64,000 bases of DNA from Rheinheimera sp. (GCA_008015325.1 SSFI01000070.1:16263-80262), one strand, 5' to 3'. Counted from the stretch's first letter, positions 1-8,973 are shown. Program-made: numbers and translations. Notes: generated by a model from the sequence alone, not told the origin.

Positions 1-291
1 CACGATGACATGATTAAACTTTTTCGCCTGTAGCCGGAACCAGATCAGATACGTCATCACCGGCAAAATCAGCAGCAAACTGGCCTTGGCGAGGCCTGAA
101 ATGATGATGCCATCAATCCCCATCGCGATTGCCCGGCGTAGTGGATGCGCAGTGGGTACACCGAGCAGATTCGGGCACACTTCAAAGGCATAAGGCGTGA
201 CAATTTCGCGACTTTCCTGCCGTGTCAGTGGCGCACCGGTTTCACCTTGCGGCGGCGGCGTAGCCGGCAGTTCGTATTTATTACTAGGCAT
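1..291 (-). CDS. RDD-family membrane protein, 3' part beyond window
   Basis: The reading frame opens at an ATG at 291 and runs off the left edge, giving 97 codons. After a Pro-rich cytoplasmic start comes PLRRAIAMGIDGIIIS, which fits the Arg-x-x-Asp signature that names the RDD family, then a hydrophobic segment (ASLLLILPVMTYLIWF). RDD proteins are small multi-pass inner-membrane proteins, mostly of unknown function; some are linked to ion transport. It lies 66 bases downstream of the VWA gene on the same strand, so it probably belongs to the MoxR-VWA cluster. That RDD proteins work with MoxR/VWA pairs is only an inference from this order. Confidence 0.75.
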   Translation of the reverse strand, partial: MPSNKYELPATPPPQGETGAPLTRQESREIVTPYAFEVCPNLLGVPTAHPLRRAIAMGIDGIIISGLAKASLLLILPVMTYLIWFRLQAKKFNHVIV

Positions 292-357
292 GACTCAGGC
301 TCAATGGACAGGGAGTTTACCTGATACTAACAATCGATTGCAGATGCAGCAACGGTT

Positions 358-1536
358 TCAGTATTTGCGCTTTAACTGATTGATAGCACTGGCTAAACCG
401 TCCAGCGTCAGACCAAACATCCGACCAGAACAGACCTTGTTGATCTGTCCGATCGACGCATAATGCGACCACCAGTCCTCTGGCTGTGGATTCAGCCAGA
501 CCGCCTGCGGAAACTGTGCCAGCAAACGTTGTAGCCAGACCTCACCAGCCTCGGCATTAAAGTGCTCGACGCTGCCCCCCGGATAACTGATTTCATAAGG
601 CCCCATTGTCGCATCGCCGACAAAAATCAGCTTGTAATCATGGCCATAGGTATGCAGAAGCTGAGTGGTGGACACTGCATCCTGTGGCCGGCGTTTTTCA
701 TCGCGCCACAGCGTTTCATAAACACAATTATGGAAATAAAAAAATTCCAGATGCTTAAATTCAGCGCGCACCGCATTAAAAAGCTGCCTGCATTCATGAA
801 TGTAATCATCCATCGAACCACCAATATCAAACAACAATAATAATTTCACGGCATTGTGCCGCTCACGCTGGTAACGTAGATCAAGCAACCCGGCTTGTTT
901 TGACGTGGCGCTGATAGTGTCATTTAAATCCAGTTCACTGGCTGCCCCGCTACGGGCAAAACGGCGCAATTGTCGCAGCGCCAGCTGCAGACTGCGGTTA
1001 TTCAGAACTTCATCACTGGACAGGCTCTGAAATTGCCGCTGGTCCCAGACTTTGACCGCCCGCCGTGCGCCACTGCCCTGCTGACCGACGCGGATCCCTT
1101 CCGGGTGAAAGCCATAAGCACCAAAAGGCGAGCTGCCACCGGTCCCTATCCATTTATTGCCGCCGGCATGACGGCCTTGTTGTTCGGCCAGTCGTTCGCG
1201 AAAAGCCTTGAGTAAGGCTTCCAGGCCGCCGAGACTTTTAAGCGCCGCTTTGTCTTCTTCTGAGAGCTGCCGCAATAAACCAGGCGTCAGCCAGTCGTCG
1301 GGAATCGCGCTGATCAAATCCAACTGTTCAACGCCGTCGAAGTACTCGCTGCAGGCACGGTCGAACTTGTCATAGTCAGTTTCGTTTTTCACCCAACACA
1401 GTCGCGCCAGTTGATAAAACTGTTCCAGATCAGCAAACACCAGCTGTTGCTGCAGTGCCCGCAGTAAATCCAGATACTCGGTGATACTGACTTTGACACC
1501 ATGCCGGCGTACCGTCAGAAAAAAGCCACTGAACAT
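358..1536 (-). CDS. VWA domain protein, CoxE-like
   Basis: A 392-residue protein of the CoxE-like group of von Willebrand factor A proteins. The VWA fold is in the C-terminal half; its metal-ion-dependent adhesion site starts with DIGGSMD at about residues 237-243 (D-x-G-x-S). The N-terminal half is helical and charged. There is no signal peptide or membrane segment, so it should be cytoplasmic. In this family a MoxR-type AAA ATPase and a VWA partner act together as a chaperone or metal-insertion pair for a client enzyme; the client here is unknown. Its ATG overlaps the stop of the upstream MoxR gene (TGATG), which implies translational coupling. That coupling would be upset by the frameshift in the MoxR gene. 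Confidence 0.85.
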   Translation of the reverse strand: MFSGFFLTVRRHGVKVSITEYLDLLRALQQQLVFADLEQFYQLARLCWVKNETDYDKFDRACSEYFDGVEQLDLISAIPDDWLTPGLLRQLSEEDKAALKSLGGLEALLKAFRERLAEQQGRHAGGNKWIGTGGSSPFGAYGFHPEGIRVGQQGSGARRAVKVWDQRQFQSLSSDEVLNNRSLQLALRQLRRFARSGAASELDLNDTISATSKQAGLLDLRYQRERHNAVKLLLLFDIGGSMDDYIHECRQLFNAVRAEFKHLEFFYFHNCVYETLWRDEKRRPQDAVSTTQLLHTYGHDYKLIFVGDATMGPYEISYPGGSVEHFNAEAGEVWLQRLLAQFPQAVWLNPQPEDWWSHYASIGQINKVCSGRMFGLTLDGLASAINQLKRKY

Positions 1537-2374
1537 CAGCGCACCCTTTTGGCCATAAACAGCAGTTTCTCCACCAAAGCCACGTCTTGCTCGTTTTTCA
1601 GCAAGGCGCCAAACAGCGGCATTAAACCGCCAGTCTCCCGGCTTTGTTTCAGCTGCTCCGGTGTCACTTGTTCCGCCAGCAATAAACGCAGCCAGTCAAT
1701 CAGCTCAGAGGTCGATGGTTTTTTCTTCAGTGCCGGCAGTTCGCGCAGGCCAAAAAAGCTTTGCAGCGCTTCGCTCAGCAGCTGTTTCGATAAACCGGGT
1801 AAATGCACCTCGACAATCCGCTCGAGTGCGTCGGCATCAGGAAAGCGGATGTAATGGAAAAAACAGCGGCGCAAAAATGCATCCGGCAATTTTCGTTATT
1901 GGACGTAATAATCACCACCGGACGCTGGACTGCGCGCACCGTCTGACCGGTCTCGTAGACATCAAAGGCCATCTGGTCCAGTTCGTGTAACAGGTCATTC
2001 GGGAATTCAATATCGGCCTTGTCGATTTCATCAATCAGCAACACCGGACGCTTAGGGGCGGTAAAGGCCTGCCATAACTTGCCGGGTTTGATGTAATTGG
2101 CGATGTCATGCACGCGTGCATCGCCGAGCTGACTGTCGCGTAAGCGCGATACGGCGTCGTACTCATACAAGCCCTGCTGCGCCTTGGTGGTTGATTTGAT
2201 GTGCCATTGCAGTAATTCGGTATCAAGTGCTGCGGCCAGCGCTTTGGCCAGCTCAGTTTTACCTGTGCCTGGCTCGCCTTTGATTAATAAAGGTTTTTGT
2301 AAAGTGACTGCGGCGTTAACCGCGAGCGCCAATTCGGCGGTGACTATATAAGAGTCATTACTTTGAAAACGCAT
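1536..2374 (-). pseudogene. MoxR-type AAA ATPase, frameshifted
   Basis: Two minus-strand frames together make one AAA ATPase of about 280 residues. The first frame (start 2374) carries Walker A GEPGTGKT (residues 33-40), Walker B VLLIDEIDKAD (about 111-121) and sensor-1 region VVIITSNNE. It then leaves the frame near 1889-1893. The second frame resumes at once with LPDAFLRRCFFHYIRFPD and carries the C-terminal lid to the stop at 1536. Relatives read SNNEKELPDAFLRRC here, and the observed bases are exactly 4 short of encoding that, so a 4-base deletion explains the break. It may be a real mutation or an assembly error. The gene heads the MoxR-VWA-RDD cluster and is divergent from cysK. Confidence 0.85.
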
Positions 2375-2499
2375 GGAGGCCTCAAATTCACGTCAAACGC
2401 TTATAACATTAAGTCATATAACTTATATCAAAACGCTACTTTCGTTTTTTATGCCAGCGGTTATGCTGGGCCAAATTCTTTGTCTGTCTGGAGCTCTGT

Positions 2500-3468
2500 A
2501 TGGCAAACATTTATGAAGACAACTCATTGTCAATCGGCCGCACACCGCTGGTCAAATTAAAACGCGTCACCAGTGGCAACGTCTACGCCAAAATCGAATC
2601 CCGTAACCCAAGTTTCAGCGTCAAATGCCGCTTAGGTGCCGCGCTGATTTGGGATGCCGAGAAAAAAGGTTTGTTAGGCCCTGGCAAAGAACTGATAGAA
2701 CCCACATCCGGCAACACCGGTATTGCGCTGGCGTTTGTCGCGGCAAGCCGGGGTTATCCGTTGACGCTGACGATGCCGGCAACCATGAGCTTAGAACGGC
2801 GTAAGCTGCTCAAAGCCTTAGGTGCCAACCTGGTACTGACCGAAGGCGCTAAAGGCATGAAAGGCGCGATCGAAAAAGCTAAGGAAATTCAGGCGTCTAA
2901 TCCTGACAAGTATCTGTTATTACAACAGTTTGAAAACCCGGCTAACCCGCAAATTCACTTTGATACCACTGGCCCGGAGATTTGGAATGACACCGACGGC
3001 AAGGTCGACGTATTTGTTGCCGGCGTCGGCACCGGCGGGACTATTACCGGGGTCAGTCGTTACATCAAACTGGAGAAAAAACACCCGCTGATTAGCGTCG
3101 CCGTAGAACCGGTGGATTCACCGGTGATTAGCCAGAAACTGGCCGGTCAGGAGATTAAACCTGGCCCACACAAAATCCAGGGTATTGGTGCTGGTTTTAT
3201 CCCGGGCAACCTCGATTTAGAGTTGATTGACCGGGTTGAGACAGTCAGCAATGACGATGCCATCGCGATGGCGCACCGTCTGATGAAAGAAGAAGGTATT
3301 CTGGCCGGGATTTCTTCTGGTGCTGCTGTAGTTGCTGCCAAGCGACTGGCGGAGTCGCCAGAATTTGCTGGCAAAAACATCGTGGTGATCCTGCCCTCTT
3401 CCGCTGAACGTTATCTGTCCAGCGCACTGTTCGCGGATGTTTTTACAGAGGCTGAGCTGCAAGCCTGA
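2500..3468 (+). CDS. cysK: cysteine synthase A (O-acetylserine sulfhydrylase)
   Basis: A PLP enzyme that makes L-cysteine from O-acetylserine and sulfide in the cytoplasm. The 322 residues align end to end with E. coli CysK (323 aa): the PLP lysine lies in NPSFSVKCR (K42), the substrate loop is TSGNTG (69-74), the phosphate-binding loop is GVGTGGT, and the protein ends in an ELQ-type tail. Keeping the longer CysK form of the middle region and this C-terminus favours CysK over CysM. The start ATG has GGAG upstream. The intergenic region with the divergent MoxR gene is AT-rich; I could not fix a CysB site. A terminator follows at once, so it is probably monocistronic. Confidence 0.96.
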   Translation: MANIYEDNSLSIGRTPLVKLKRVTSGNVYAKIESRNPSFSVKCRLGAALIWDAEKKGLLGPGKELIEPTSGNTGIALAFVAASRGYPLTLTMPATMSLERRKLLKALGANLVLTEGAKGMKGAIEKAKEIQASNPDKYLLLQQFENPANPQIHFDTTGPEIWNDTDGKVDVFVAGVGTGGTITGVSRYIKLEKKHPLISVAVEPVDSPVISQKLAGQEIKPGPHKIQGIGAGFIPGNLDLELIDRVETVSNDDAIAMAHRLMKEEGILAGISSGAAVVAAKRLAESPEFAGKNIVVILPSSAERYLSSALFADVFTEAELQA

Positions 3469-3486
3469 ACTTAATGCTTTCAGATT

Positions 3487-3514
3487 AAAAAGGCTGCCAA
3501 GTGTAGCCTTTTTT
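3487..3514 (+). terminator. rho-independent terminator after cysK
   Basis: The arms AAAAAGGCT and AGCCTTTTT pair around a 9-base loop and are followed by a short T run, 18 bases after the cysK stop. Confidence 0.8.
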
Positions 3515-3599
3515 ACTTTACAGCCAAAGCACCGCGCCGCACACTGCGGGTACTTGCAGCAAAAGACTGCCGGTTCCGGCAGCAAAAGGTAGTAGCGAA

Positions 3600-4097
3600 G
3601 TGAACATTAAAAATTGGCGTTTTATCGGCAGCATGGCTGCGGTATTTTGTCTCAGTGGCTGTGGTGACTCCACCCCTGCTGCCAGTACCGAGCCCACAGT
3701 GCAGGCAGCAGCAGGTTCTGCGGCGACTGCGACAGATTCGCCTGAGCTGACCGCCGTTGATTTTTTCGAAGCAATTCTGGTGGATAACGACATCAAAGAA
3801 GCCAAACGCCATGCGGTGCCGACCCTGCGCCGGGTGCTCGATGGTTATTCATCCGGAAAAGCGGTCGGTAGAACTTTGTTAAATATGAGCTTTGATAAAG
3901 TAGAAATTACTATCGAAGACACCAACAAAAACGTCCGCGAATTTTACACCGACAAGGCTGATGTGATGCTGATTTTTACCGGTACAAAAGATGACGCCAA
4001 AGTCGTGCATATGCGGATGGTCAAAATGGAAAAACACAATGGTAAGTGGCAGGTCGCCGTGATTAAAGACGACCCTTTCGCCAGAACCGGCATTTAA
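3600..4097 (+). CDS. small lipoprotein of unknown function
   Basis: A 165-residue protein with a GTG start, a short basic N-terminus (MNIKNWR), a hydrophobic stretch and a lipobox LSGC around residues 18-21. It should therefore be a lipoprotein exported by Sec and processed by signal peptidase II. A Ser/Thr/Ala/Pro-rich linker follows. The rest is a compact alpha/beta domain ending in KWQVAVIKDDPFA, resembling DUF4878/NTF2-like periplasmic folds in general shape only. I do not recognise the family and assign no function. It lies between the cysK terminator and the convergent enoyl-CoA hydratase gene, with 10 bases to the latter. Confidence 0.7.
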   Translation: MNIKNWRFIGSMAAVFCLSGCGDSTPAASTEPTVQAAAGSAATATDSPELTAVDFFEAILVDNDIKEAKRHAVPTLRRVLDGYSSGKAVGRTLLNMSFDKVEITIEDTNKNVREFYTDKADVMLIFTGTKDDAKVVHMRMVKMEKHNGKWQVAVIKDDPFARTGI

Positions 4098-4107
4098 ACC
4101 GCATATC

Positions 4108-4845
4108 TTAGCGCTGGAAAAACCGTTTCAGCGCTGTTTTACATTCTTCACTGTGCAACAACTGTTCAAATTCGGCCAGTTCCTGATGGAGCACGTGCTG
4201 AACCTGTTGTTGCAATGGTTGTTTCAGCAGGCGCTTAGACTGTTGCACGGCACCGGCCGGCAAAGCCGCCAGCTGCAAAGCTTTTTGCCTGGCCACGGCT
4301 AATAAATCTGCCGCCGCCACCACTTCATTGACCAGCCCCATCTGATGCGCTTGCTCACCATCAAAGGCTTCACCGAGCAATAAATACTGCGCTGCGCGCT
4401 GGTAACCGACCAATTTTGGCAACAGCAGGCTGGACGCGGCCTCCGGACATAGCCCTAAGCTGGTAAACGGCATTTGAAAGCGGGCTGACGCAGTGGCATA
4501 GACCAAATCACAATGCAACAACGCCGTGGTGCCGATGCCGATGGCAAGGCCGGCAACGGCGGCAATCAACGGTTTATCAAACTGCGACAACACATGTAAA
4601 AACTGCACCGTCGGATGTTCGTGATTCAGACTGCCACCGGCGAGAAAATCCGCCAAATCGTTGCCGGCACAAAAACAATCCGGGCCACCGGTCAGCAGCA
4701 CCACTCTGCATTCAGGATCGGCCGAGGCCTGGACAAGCGCCTGGCTAAGTTGCTGATACATCTGCGCCGACAACGCATTCTTCTTATCCAAACGGGATAA
4801 CGTCAGCGTCATCAAGCCATCCGCCTGAGCAATCATCACAGTCAT
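4108..4845 (-). CDS. enoyl-CoA hydratase/isomerase family protein
   Basis: A crotonase-fold protein of about 245 residues. The oxyanion-hole strands are visible as CFCAGNDLADF and AVAGLAIGIGTTALLHCD, and PFTSLGLCPEAASSLLLP carries the typical second-half signature. The acidic residues of the classical hydratase pair are not both obvious, so isomerase or another acyl-CoA activity is possible. An ATG 10 codons further upstream (4875) is in frame; the start at 4845 (MTVMIAQADG) fits the family N-terminus better. It follows the gamma-glutamyltransferase gene on the same strand by about 33 bases, so the two may be cotranscribed. The exact substrate cannot be told. Confidence 0.85.
   Translation of the reverse strand: MTVMIAQADGLMTLTLSRLDKKNALSAQMYQQLSQALVQASADPECRVVLLTGGPDCFCAGNDLADFLAGGSLNHEHPTVQFLHVLSQFDKPLIAAVAGLAIGIGTTALLHCDLVYATASARFQMPFTSLGLCPEAASSLLLPKLVGYQRAAQYLLLGEAFDGEQAHQMGLVNEVVAAADLLAVARQKALQLAALPAGAVQQSKRLLKQPLQQQVQHVLHQELAEFEQLLHSEECKTALKRFFQR
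4110..4140 (+). terminator. possible terminator after the lipoprotein gene
   Basis: AGCGCTG and CAGCGCT pair around a 12-base loop and are followed by GTTTTA. The hairpin lies inside the 3' end of the convergent enoyl-CoA hydratase gene, so its sequence is also constrained by coding. Confidence 0.35.
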
Positions 4846-4878
4846 CAGTTCATACCTATCATCAAAACCACGCAAGCA

Positions 4879-6636
4879 TCATTGACCTTTGGCCAAACCT
4901 TCACGGCGCGGATCAGCTCCGGCCTGCCATTGTGTGCCTACCCGTTTAATCAGGTGCAGGCCACTATTCAGTTCGCCCGTACGTACCTGGTAACCCATTT
5001 CCTGCAGCTGGCCGGTCAGATGCACCAGCGGTGTACCTTCTTCAATCGCCAACACGTCATTACGATGAGTGAATTTTGCCAGATCCGCGGCCTGCTGTGG
5101 CCCCATCTGCCAGTCAATCATCGCAATCAGCGACTGCGCGACATAATTGATGATGCGGCTGCCGCCCGGCGAACCGGCGATCATTTGCAGCTGTCCTTGT
5201 TGATTAAACACCAGCATTGGAGCCATCGAAGAACGTGGCCTTTTGCCGGCTTCAACCCGGTTGGCGACCCACAAGCCGTTGTCACGCGCCTGTAACGAGA
5301 AATCCGTCAGCTGGTTATTCAGCAGGTAGCCATTGACCATCAAACCAGAACCAAAGGCATTTTCGATACTGGTGGTCATACTGACTGCATTTCCCTCTTT
5401 ATCAACCACTGACAAATGGCTGGTATTGGCATATTCCAGCGCTTTGGCTTCGCCCAGCGGCACCGCGCCTTCCGGCACACCCGCAGTGATTTGGCTGTTA
5501 TCCGTTTTCAAATCAATTTGCGCTGCGCGCTGCTTTAAGTAATCCGGCGCCAGCAGACCTTTTACCGGTACCGGGCTGAAGGCCGGATCAGCGGCGTAAC
5601 GTTCGCGATCGGCAAAAGCCAGCCGGCTGGCCTGACTGATTAAATGTACTGCGGCGACCGATTCTGACTTGATTTTGCTCAAATCAAACTGATTCAGAAT
5701 ACCGAGGATTTGCAACACCGCAATGCTGCCGGAACTGGGTGGCGCCATGCCACACACTTTATAACTGCGATATGGTGCACAAACCGGGTCGCGCCAGACC
5801 GGCTGATAACCGCTGATATCGGCCAGGGTCATCTGGCCTGGATTGATACTGGCCTGATTGACCGCCTGCAAAATCGCTTTGGCATTCTCGCCCTGATAAA
5901 AAGCCTCAGGGCCTTTTGCCGCTATTGCTGTTAATAAGCTGGCATAAGCCGGATTTTTCCTTACAAAACCCACCGGCAGTGGTTTTCCGTCCGGGAAAAA
6001 ATACTCGCGGCTGCCGCTGAACTGTTTTAATCCCGGATGTTGACTGCCTGCCAGCAACATATGCAGCCGTGGCGATACTTTAAAACCCTGTTCAGCCAGC
6101 GCGATCGCCGGCTTAAACAACTCGGCCCAGGCTAATTTGCCAAATTTTTGATGCGATTGCGCCAGTGCAGCAATCGCGCCGGGCGTGCCAACCGCCTTGC
6201 CGCCGACAAAGGCCTGTGGCCAGTCAAGCAGCTTACCGTTTTGTACAAACCAGTCCGGTGTCGCTGCGGCCGGGGCCGTTTCTCGGCCATCCAGCGTATG
6301 CAGTGTCTTGGTTTTATCCTGCCAGGCCAACATAAAAAGCCCGCCACCAATACCTGAACTTTGTGGCTCAACCAGACCCAACACCAGCTGCACCGCAATA
6401 GCGGCATCCACCGCGCTGCCGCCTTGCTTTAACATCTGATAACCGGCCTCTGTCGCATAAGGATTGGCCGATACCACCATAAACTCTTTGGCGCTGACTT
6501 GCTGTTTGCGAATGATGCCGGTAGCGGCTTCCGGGTCCTGCTGACCGGCGGCCAGCGACGACGTGGTCCAGCAAAGCAAAACACTGACCACAGCACTGTA
6601 AAACGTCAAAGTGCGGGCGCGTAGAAATTGAGACAT
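4879..6636 (-). CDS. ggt: gamma-glutamyltransferase (glutathione hydrolase)
   Basis: A periplasmic Ntn-hydrolase that cleaves the gamma-glutamyl bond of glutathione. The precursor self-cleaves before a Thr to give large and small subunits; that Thr is in ANTSHLSVVD, followed by SMTTSIENAFGSG. The substrate-binding part is seen in GSPGGSRIINYV and in GGGLFMLAW near the N-terminus. An in-frame start 29 codons upstream (6723) exists, but the ATG at 6636 begins a textbook signal peptide (MSQFLRARTLTFYSAVVSVL, ending at SLAAG), so I chose it. Length (about 585 aa) is normal for the family. The rhombosortase gene diverges from it. Confidence 0.92.
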   Translation of the reverse strand: MSQFLRARTLTFYSAVVSVLLCWTTSSLAAGQQDPEAATGIIRKQQVSAKEFMVVSANPYATEAGYQMLKQGGSAVDAAIAVQLVLGLVEPQSSGIGGGLFMLAWQDKTKTLHTLDGRETAPAAATPDWFVQNGKLLDWPQAFVGGKAVGTPGAIAALAQSHQKFGKLAWAELFKPAIALAEQGFKVSPRLHMLLAGSQHPGLKQFSGSREYFFPDGKPLPVGFVRKNPAYASLLTAIAAKGPEAFYQGENAKAILQAVNQASINPGQMTLADISGYQPVWRDPVCAPYRSYKVCGMAPPSSGSIAVLQILGILNQFDLSKIKSESVAAVHLISQASRLAFADRERYAADPAFSPVPVKGLLAPDYLKQRAAQIDLKTDNSQITAGVPEGAVPLGEAKALEYANTSHLSVVDKEGNAVSMTTSIENAFGSGLMVNGYLLNNQLTDFSLQARDNGLWVANRVEAGKRPRSSMAPMLVFNQQGQLQMIAGSPGGSRIINYVAQSLIAMIDWQMGPQQAADLAKFTHRNDVLAIEEGTPLVHLTGQLQEMGYQVRTGELNSGLHLIKRVGTQWQAGADPRREGLAKGQ

Positions 6637-6815
6637 AAGCGGATACAACTCAGAAACAAAAGAAGTAACATAACTTACTCTGAGCGGCTTTCGCAATGCC
6701 AGCCGCCAGTTTGCCCTTGTCATTGACCGCAGACTGGCGCATTGTGCGTAAATCGGTTAAAACCAATGCCACAATTGCGTTACACTGCTGGTTGTTTTTG
6801 CTGTGGGGATCGATT

Positions 6816-7412
6816 TTGAAGTTTTCTGCTGTGCTTTCTGCCTGTTATGCGCCTTTTGCCCTCGCACTCTTAATGTGCGTCTTTGCTGGCTTTAACGATC
6901 AAGTCACGCCTTGGTTACAGTTTGACCGCCAGGCTATTCTGGCTGGTGAATGGTGGCGACTGTGGAGTGGGCACCTGTTACACACCAACAGCTGGCACTT
7001 GCTGATGAATCTGGCAGGCCTCGTAGTGATTATCATGCTGCATGGCAACTATTACCGCTCCTGTGTTTTTGCCTTTTTGCTGTTTGCCGGTGTTACCCTG
7101 ATTAGCCTTGCTTTGTTGTTCTGGAGCCCTGCGATCAGCCTTTATGTCGGTTTGTCCGGCTGGTTACACGCTCTGCTGGTCTATGGCGCCTGTGAGGATG
7201 TGCGCCGGCAATGGTCCAGTGGCTGGCTGATTCTGGCCGGCGTCGCGGCGAAAGTTGGCTGGGAACAATGGCAAGGCGCCAGCAGTGATTTAGTGATGCT
7301 GATTGAAGCGGATGTCGCCGTCGACGCGCATTTATATGGCGCAATCACCGGCCTGACATTATTTGTGCTGCTGCTGAGTTTCCAGCAGTTTTATCCGCGC
7401 AAAGCAGCTTAA
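6816..7412 (+). CDS. rrtA: rhombosortase (rhomboid-family GlyGly-CTERM protease)
   Basis: A six-helix intramembrane serine protease of about 198 residues. The helix-2 motif is HLLHTNSWHLLMN, the catalytic serine is in YVGLSGWLHALLVYGA (G-x-S-G-x-L-H), and the catalytic histidine is in DAHLYGAITGL. The LSGWLH form is characteristic of rhombosortases, which process proteins with a C-terminal GlyGly-CTERM tail, rather than GlpG-type rhomboids. An in-frame ATG at 6696 would overlap the ggt region. I prefer the TTG at 6816, because GGGGA lies 6 bases before it and the protein then starts right at its first membrane helix. No GlyGly-CTERM substrate is seen in this window. The 3' end overlaps the convergent RluA-type gene by 4 bases. 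Confidence 0.85.
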   Translation: MKFSAVLSACYAPFALALLMCVFAGFNDQVTPWLQFDRQAILAGEWWRLWSGHLLHTNSWHLLMNLAGLVVIIMLHGNYYRSCVFAFLLFAGVTLISLALLFWSPAISLYVGLSGWLHALLVYGACEDVRRQWSSGWLILAGVAAKVGWEQWQGASSDLVMLIEADVAVDAHLYGAITGLTLFVLLLSFQQFYPRKAA

Positions 7413-8077
7413 AAAGGCGCCGCAAATTCGTACTGACACCACTCGCCGCTGGCCGGATGCTGAAAGCGGATTTGACAGGCATGCAGACACAAACGCGCTG
7501 TCGCCTGACACACCGGTTCCGGTGCGTAAAACACATCACCCAGAATCGGATGGCCCAGACTTGCCAGATGCAGCCGCAGCTGATGCGAGCGGCCAGTCAC
7601 GGGCTCCAGCAACACCCGACTGACGTTGTGCTCTGCGTCATATTCCAGGCGCTGAAATAAGGTCCGTGATGGCTTGCCGCTGTGCTGACAGATTTTATAC
7701 AAAGGCCGGCGATCAGCATCTGCTGCAATCGGCAGGTCAATCTCACCTTGTAACGGCATCTCGCCTGTTACCAGCGCCTGATAATACTTGTGGATAGTGC
7801 GGGCCTGAAACTGTTTGCTCAGATGCGACAAAGCTCTTTTATTCAGCGGTAGCAACAAAATACCCGAAGTGTCGTAATCGAGCCGATGCACCACTTGTGC
7901 AGTTGGAAACTCAAGCTGCACGCGGCTTATCAGACAATCGCGATTTTGCGGATGCCGGCCTGGTACAGTTAATAACTGCGCCGGTTTATACACCACCAGC
8001 AGATCTTCATCCTGCGCCAGCAATTGCCAGGGTTCACTGGTCGCCGGCAGTATCGCCAAGTCAGTTAAATCAGTCAT
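7409..8077 (-). CDS. RluA-family RNA pseudouridine synthase
   Basis: A 222-residue pseudouridine synthase with the RluA motif HRLDYDTSG, whose Asp attacks the target uridine, followed by EPVTGRSHQLRLHLASLGHPILGD, the conserved C-terminal block. There is no S4 domain, as in RluA (which modifies 23S rRNA U746 and tRNA U32). By length and the DYDTSG form it is close to RluA, but the target cannot be proven from sequence. A GTG four codons upstream (8089) is possible; the ATG at 8077 has GGAAT at good spacing. It is divergent from a second RluA-family gene only 100 bases away. Confidence 0.88.
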   Translation of the reverse strand: MTDLTDLAILPATSEPWQLLAQDEDLLVVYKPAQLLTVPGRHPQNRDCLISRVQLEFPTAQVVHRLDYDTSGILLLPLNKRALSHLSKQFQARTIHKYYQALVTGEMPLQGEIDLPIAADADRRPLYKICQHSGKPSRTLFQRLEYDAEHNVSRVLLEPVTGRSHQLRLHLASLGHPILGDVFYAPEPVCQATARLCLHACQIRFQHPASGEWCQYEFAAPF

Positions 8078-8176
8078 GCAAAATTCCACAGCACAGCAAA
8101 ACGCGGCATTATAAAGGCCAGCGCTTTTAATGCGCCAGAAAATCGCTAAAATCCGTTTCTTTTTCGCAAGGGGAAC

Positions 8177-8914
8177 TTGCCTTTGAGCACTGCAATCTCG
8201 TATCAGCCACCGGGTGCGCCATGGCCAAAAATTCTCTATCAGGACAAAGATGTGCTGGTGGTGGAAAAACCTTCCGGGCTGCTAAGTAACCCGGGCCGTG
8301 CTCCGGCGCTGCAGGACTCAGTAGAGACCCGCCTGGCGGCGCAGTTTCCCCAGCTTTACCTTATTCACCGGCTGGATATGGCGACTTCAGGCCTGATGGT
8401 GTTTGCGCTACGCCGAAAAGCCGAAGCGGCACTAAAACAACAGTTCGCCGGCCGCAGTATCGACAAAACCTATCTGGCGCGCGTCACCGGCGTACCTATG
8501 CCAGCAGCCGGCTGTATTGATGTGCCACTTGGGCCTGTGCCAGACCTACCCACTGGCAGCGTACCGCGCCATCAGGTTTGTTTAACTGGCGGCAAAGCCG
8601 CGATCACTTATTACCATACTTTATGGCACAACAATGACTCAGCGCTGCTGCAACTCAAACCAATCACAGGCCGCTCGCATCAGTTGCGGGTGCATTTGTT
8701 ACACCTTGGTCACCCTATTCTGGGTGATGCGATTTATGCAGATGCAGCGCAGCAGCAGGCTGCGCCGAGATTATTATTGCACGCAACCAAACTGGCATTT
8801 TTCCAGCCGTATAGCGGTGAACGTTTAGAGTTTTTTTGTCCGCCGGATCTGGCCGATTTTGGCCTCGAAACGCTGCTGGCACTTTTGAGTGATGAGCAAA
8901 TAGTAAAACTCTGA
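8177..8914 (+). CDS. RluA-family RNA pseudouridine synthase (second copy type)
   Basis: A 245-residue protein with the catalytic motif HRLDMATSGLMVFA and the C-terminal GRSHQLRVHLLHLGHPILGDAIY block. It has no S4 domain. It is clearly a paralogue of the divergent gene at 7409-8077, not a duplicate: the two differ throughout except at active-site blocks, so they probably modify different positions. Two TTG codons (8177 and 8183) are candidate starts behind AAGGGGAA; the second has the better spacing. The gene ends before a bidirectional terminator. Target RNA unknown. Confidence 0.88.
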   Translation: MPLSTAISYQPPGAPWPKILYQDKDVLVVEKPSGLLSNPGRAPALQDSVETRLAAQFPQLYLIHRLDMATSGLMVFALRRKAEAALKQQFAGRSIDKTYLARVTGVPMPAAGCIDVPLGPVPDLPTGSVPRHQVCLTGGKAAITYYHTLWHNNDSALLQLKPITGRSHQLRVHLLHLGHPILGDAIYADAAQQQAAPRLLLHATKLAFFQPYSGERLEFFCPPDLADFGLETLLALLSDEQIVKL

Positions 8915-8933
8915 CAGTCGATGTTTCAGGCAG

Positions 8934-8966
8934 AAAAAAGCCCTGCAATGCAGGGCCTGGTTTTTT
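8934..8966. terminator. bidirectional terminator
   Basis: GCCCTGCAATGCAGGGC forms a near-perfect stem with a run of six A before and six T after, placed between two convergent genes. Confidence 0.8.
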
Positions 8967-8973
8967 CGATGCT

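Noticed and set aside
2375..2499. CysB binding site in the AT-rich region before cysK
   Set aside because: Several half-site-like ATAA and TTAT runs occur, but no arrangement stood out from the general AT richness.
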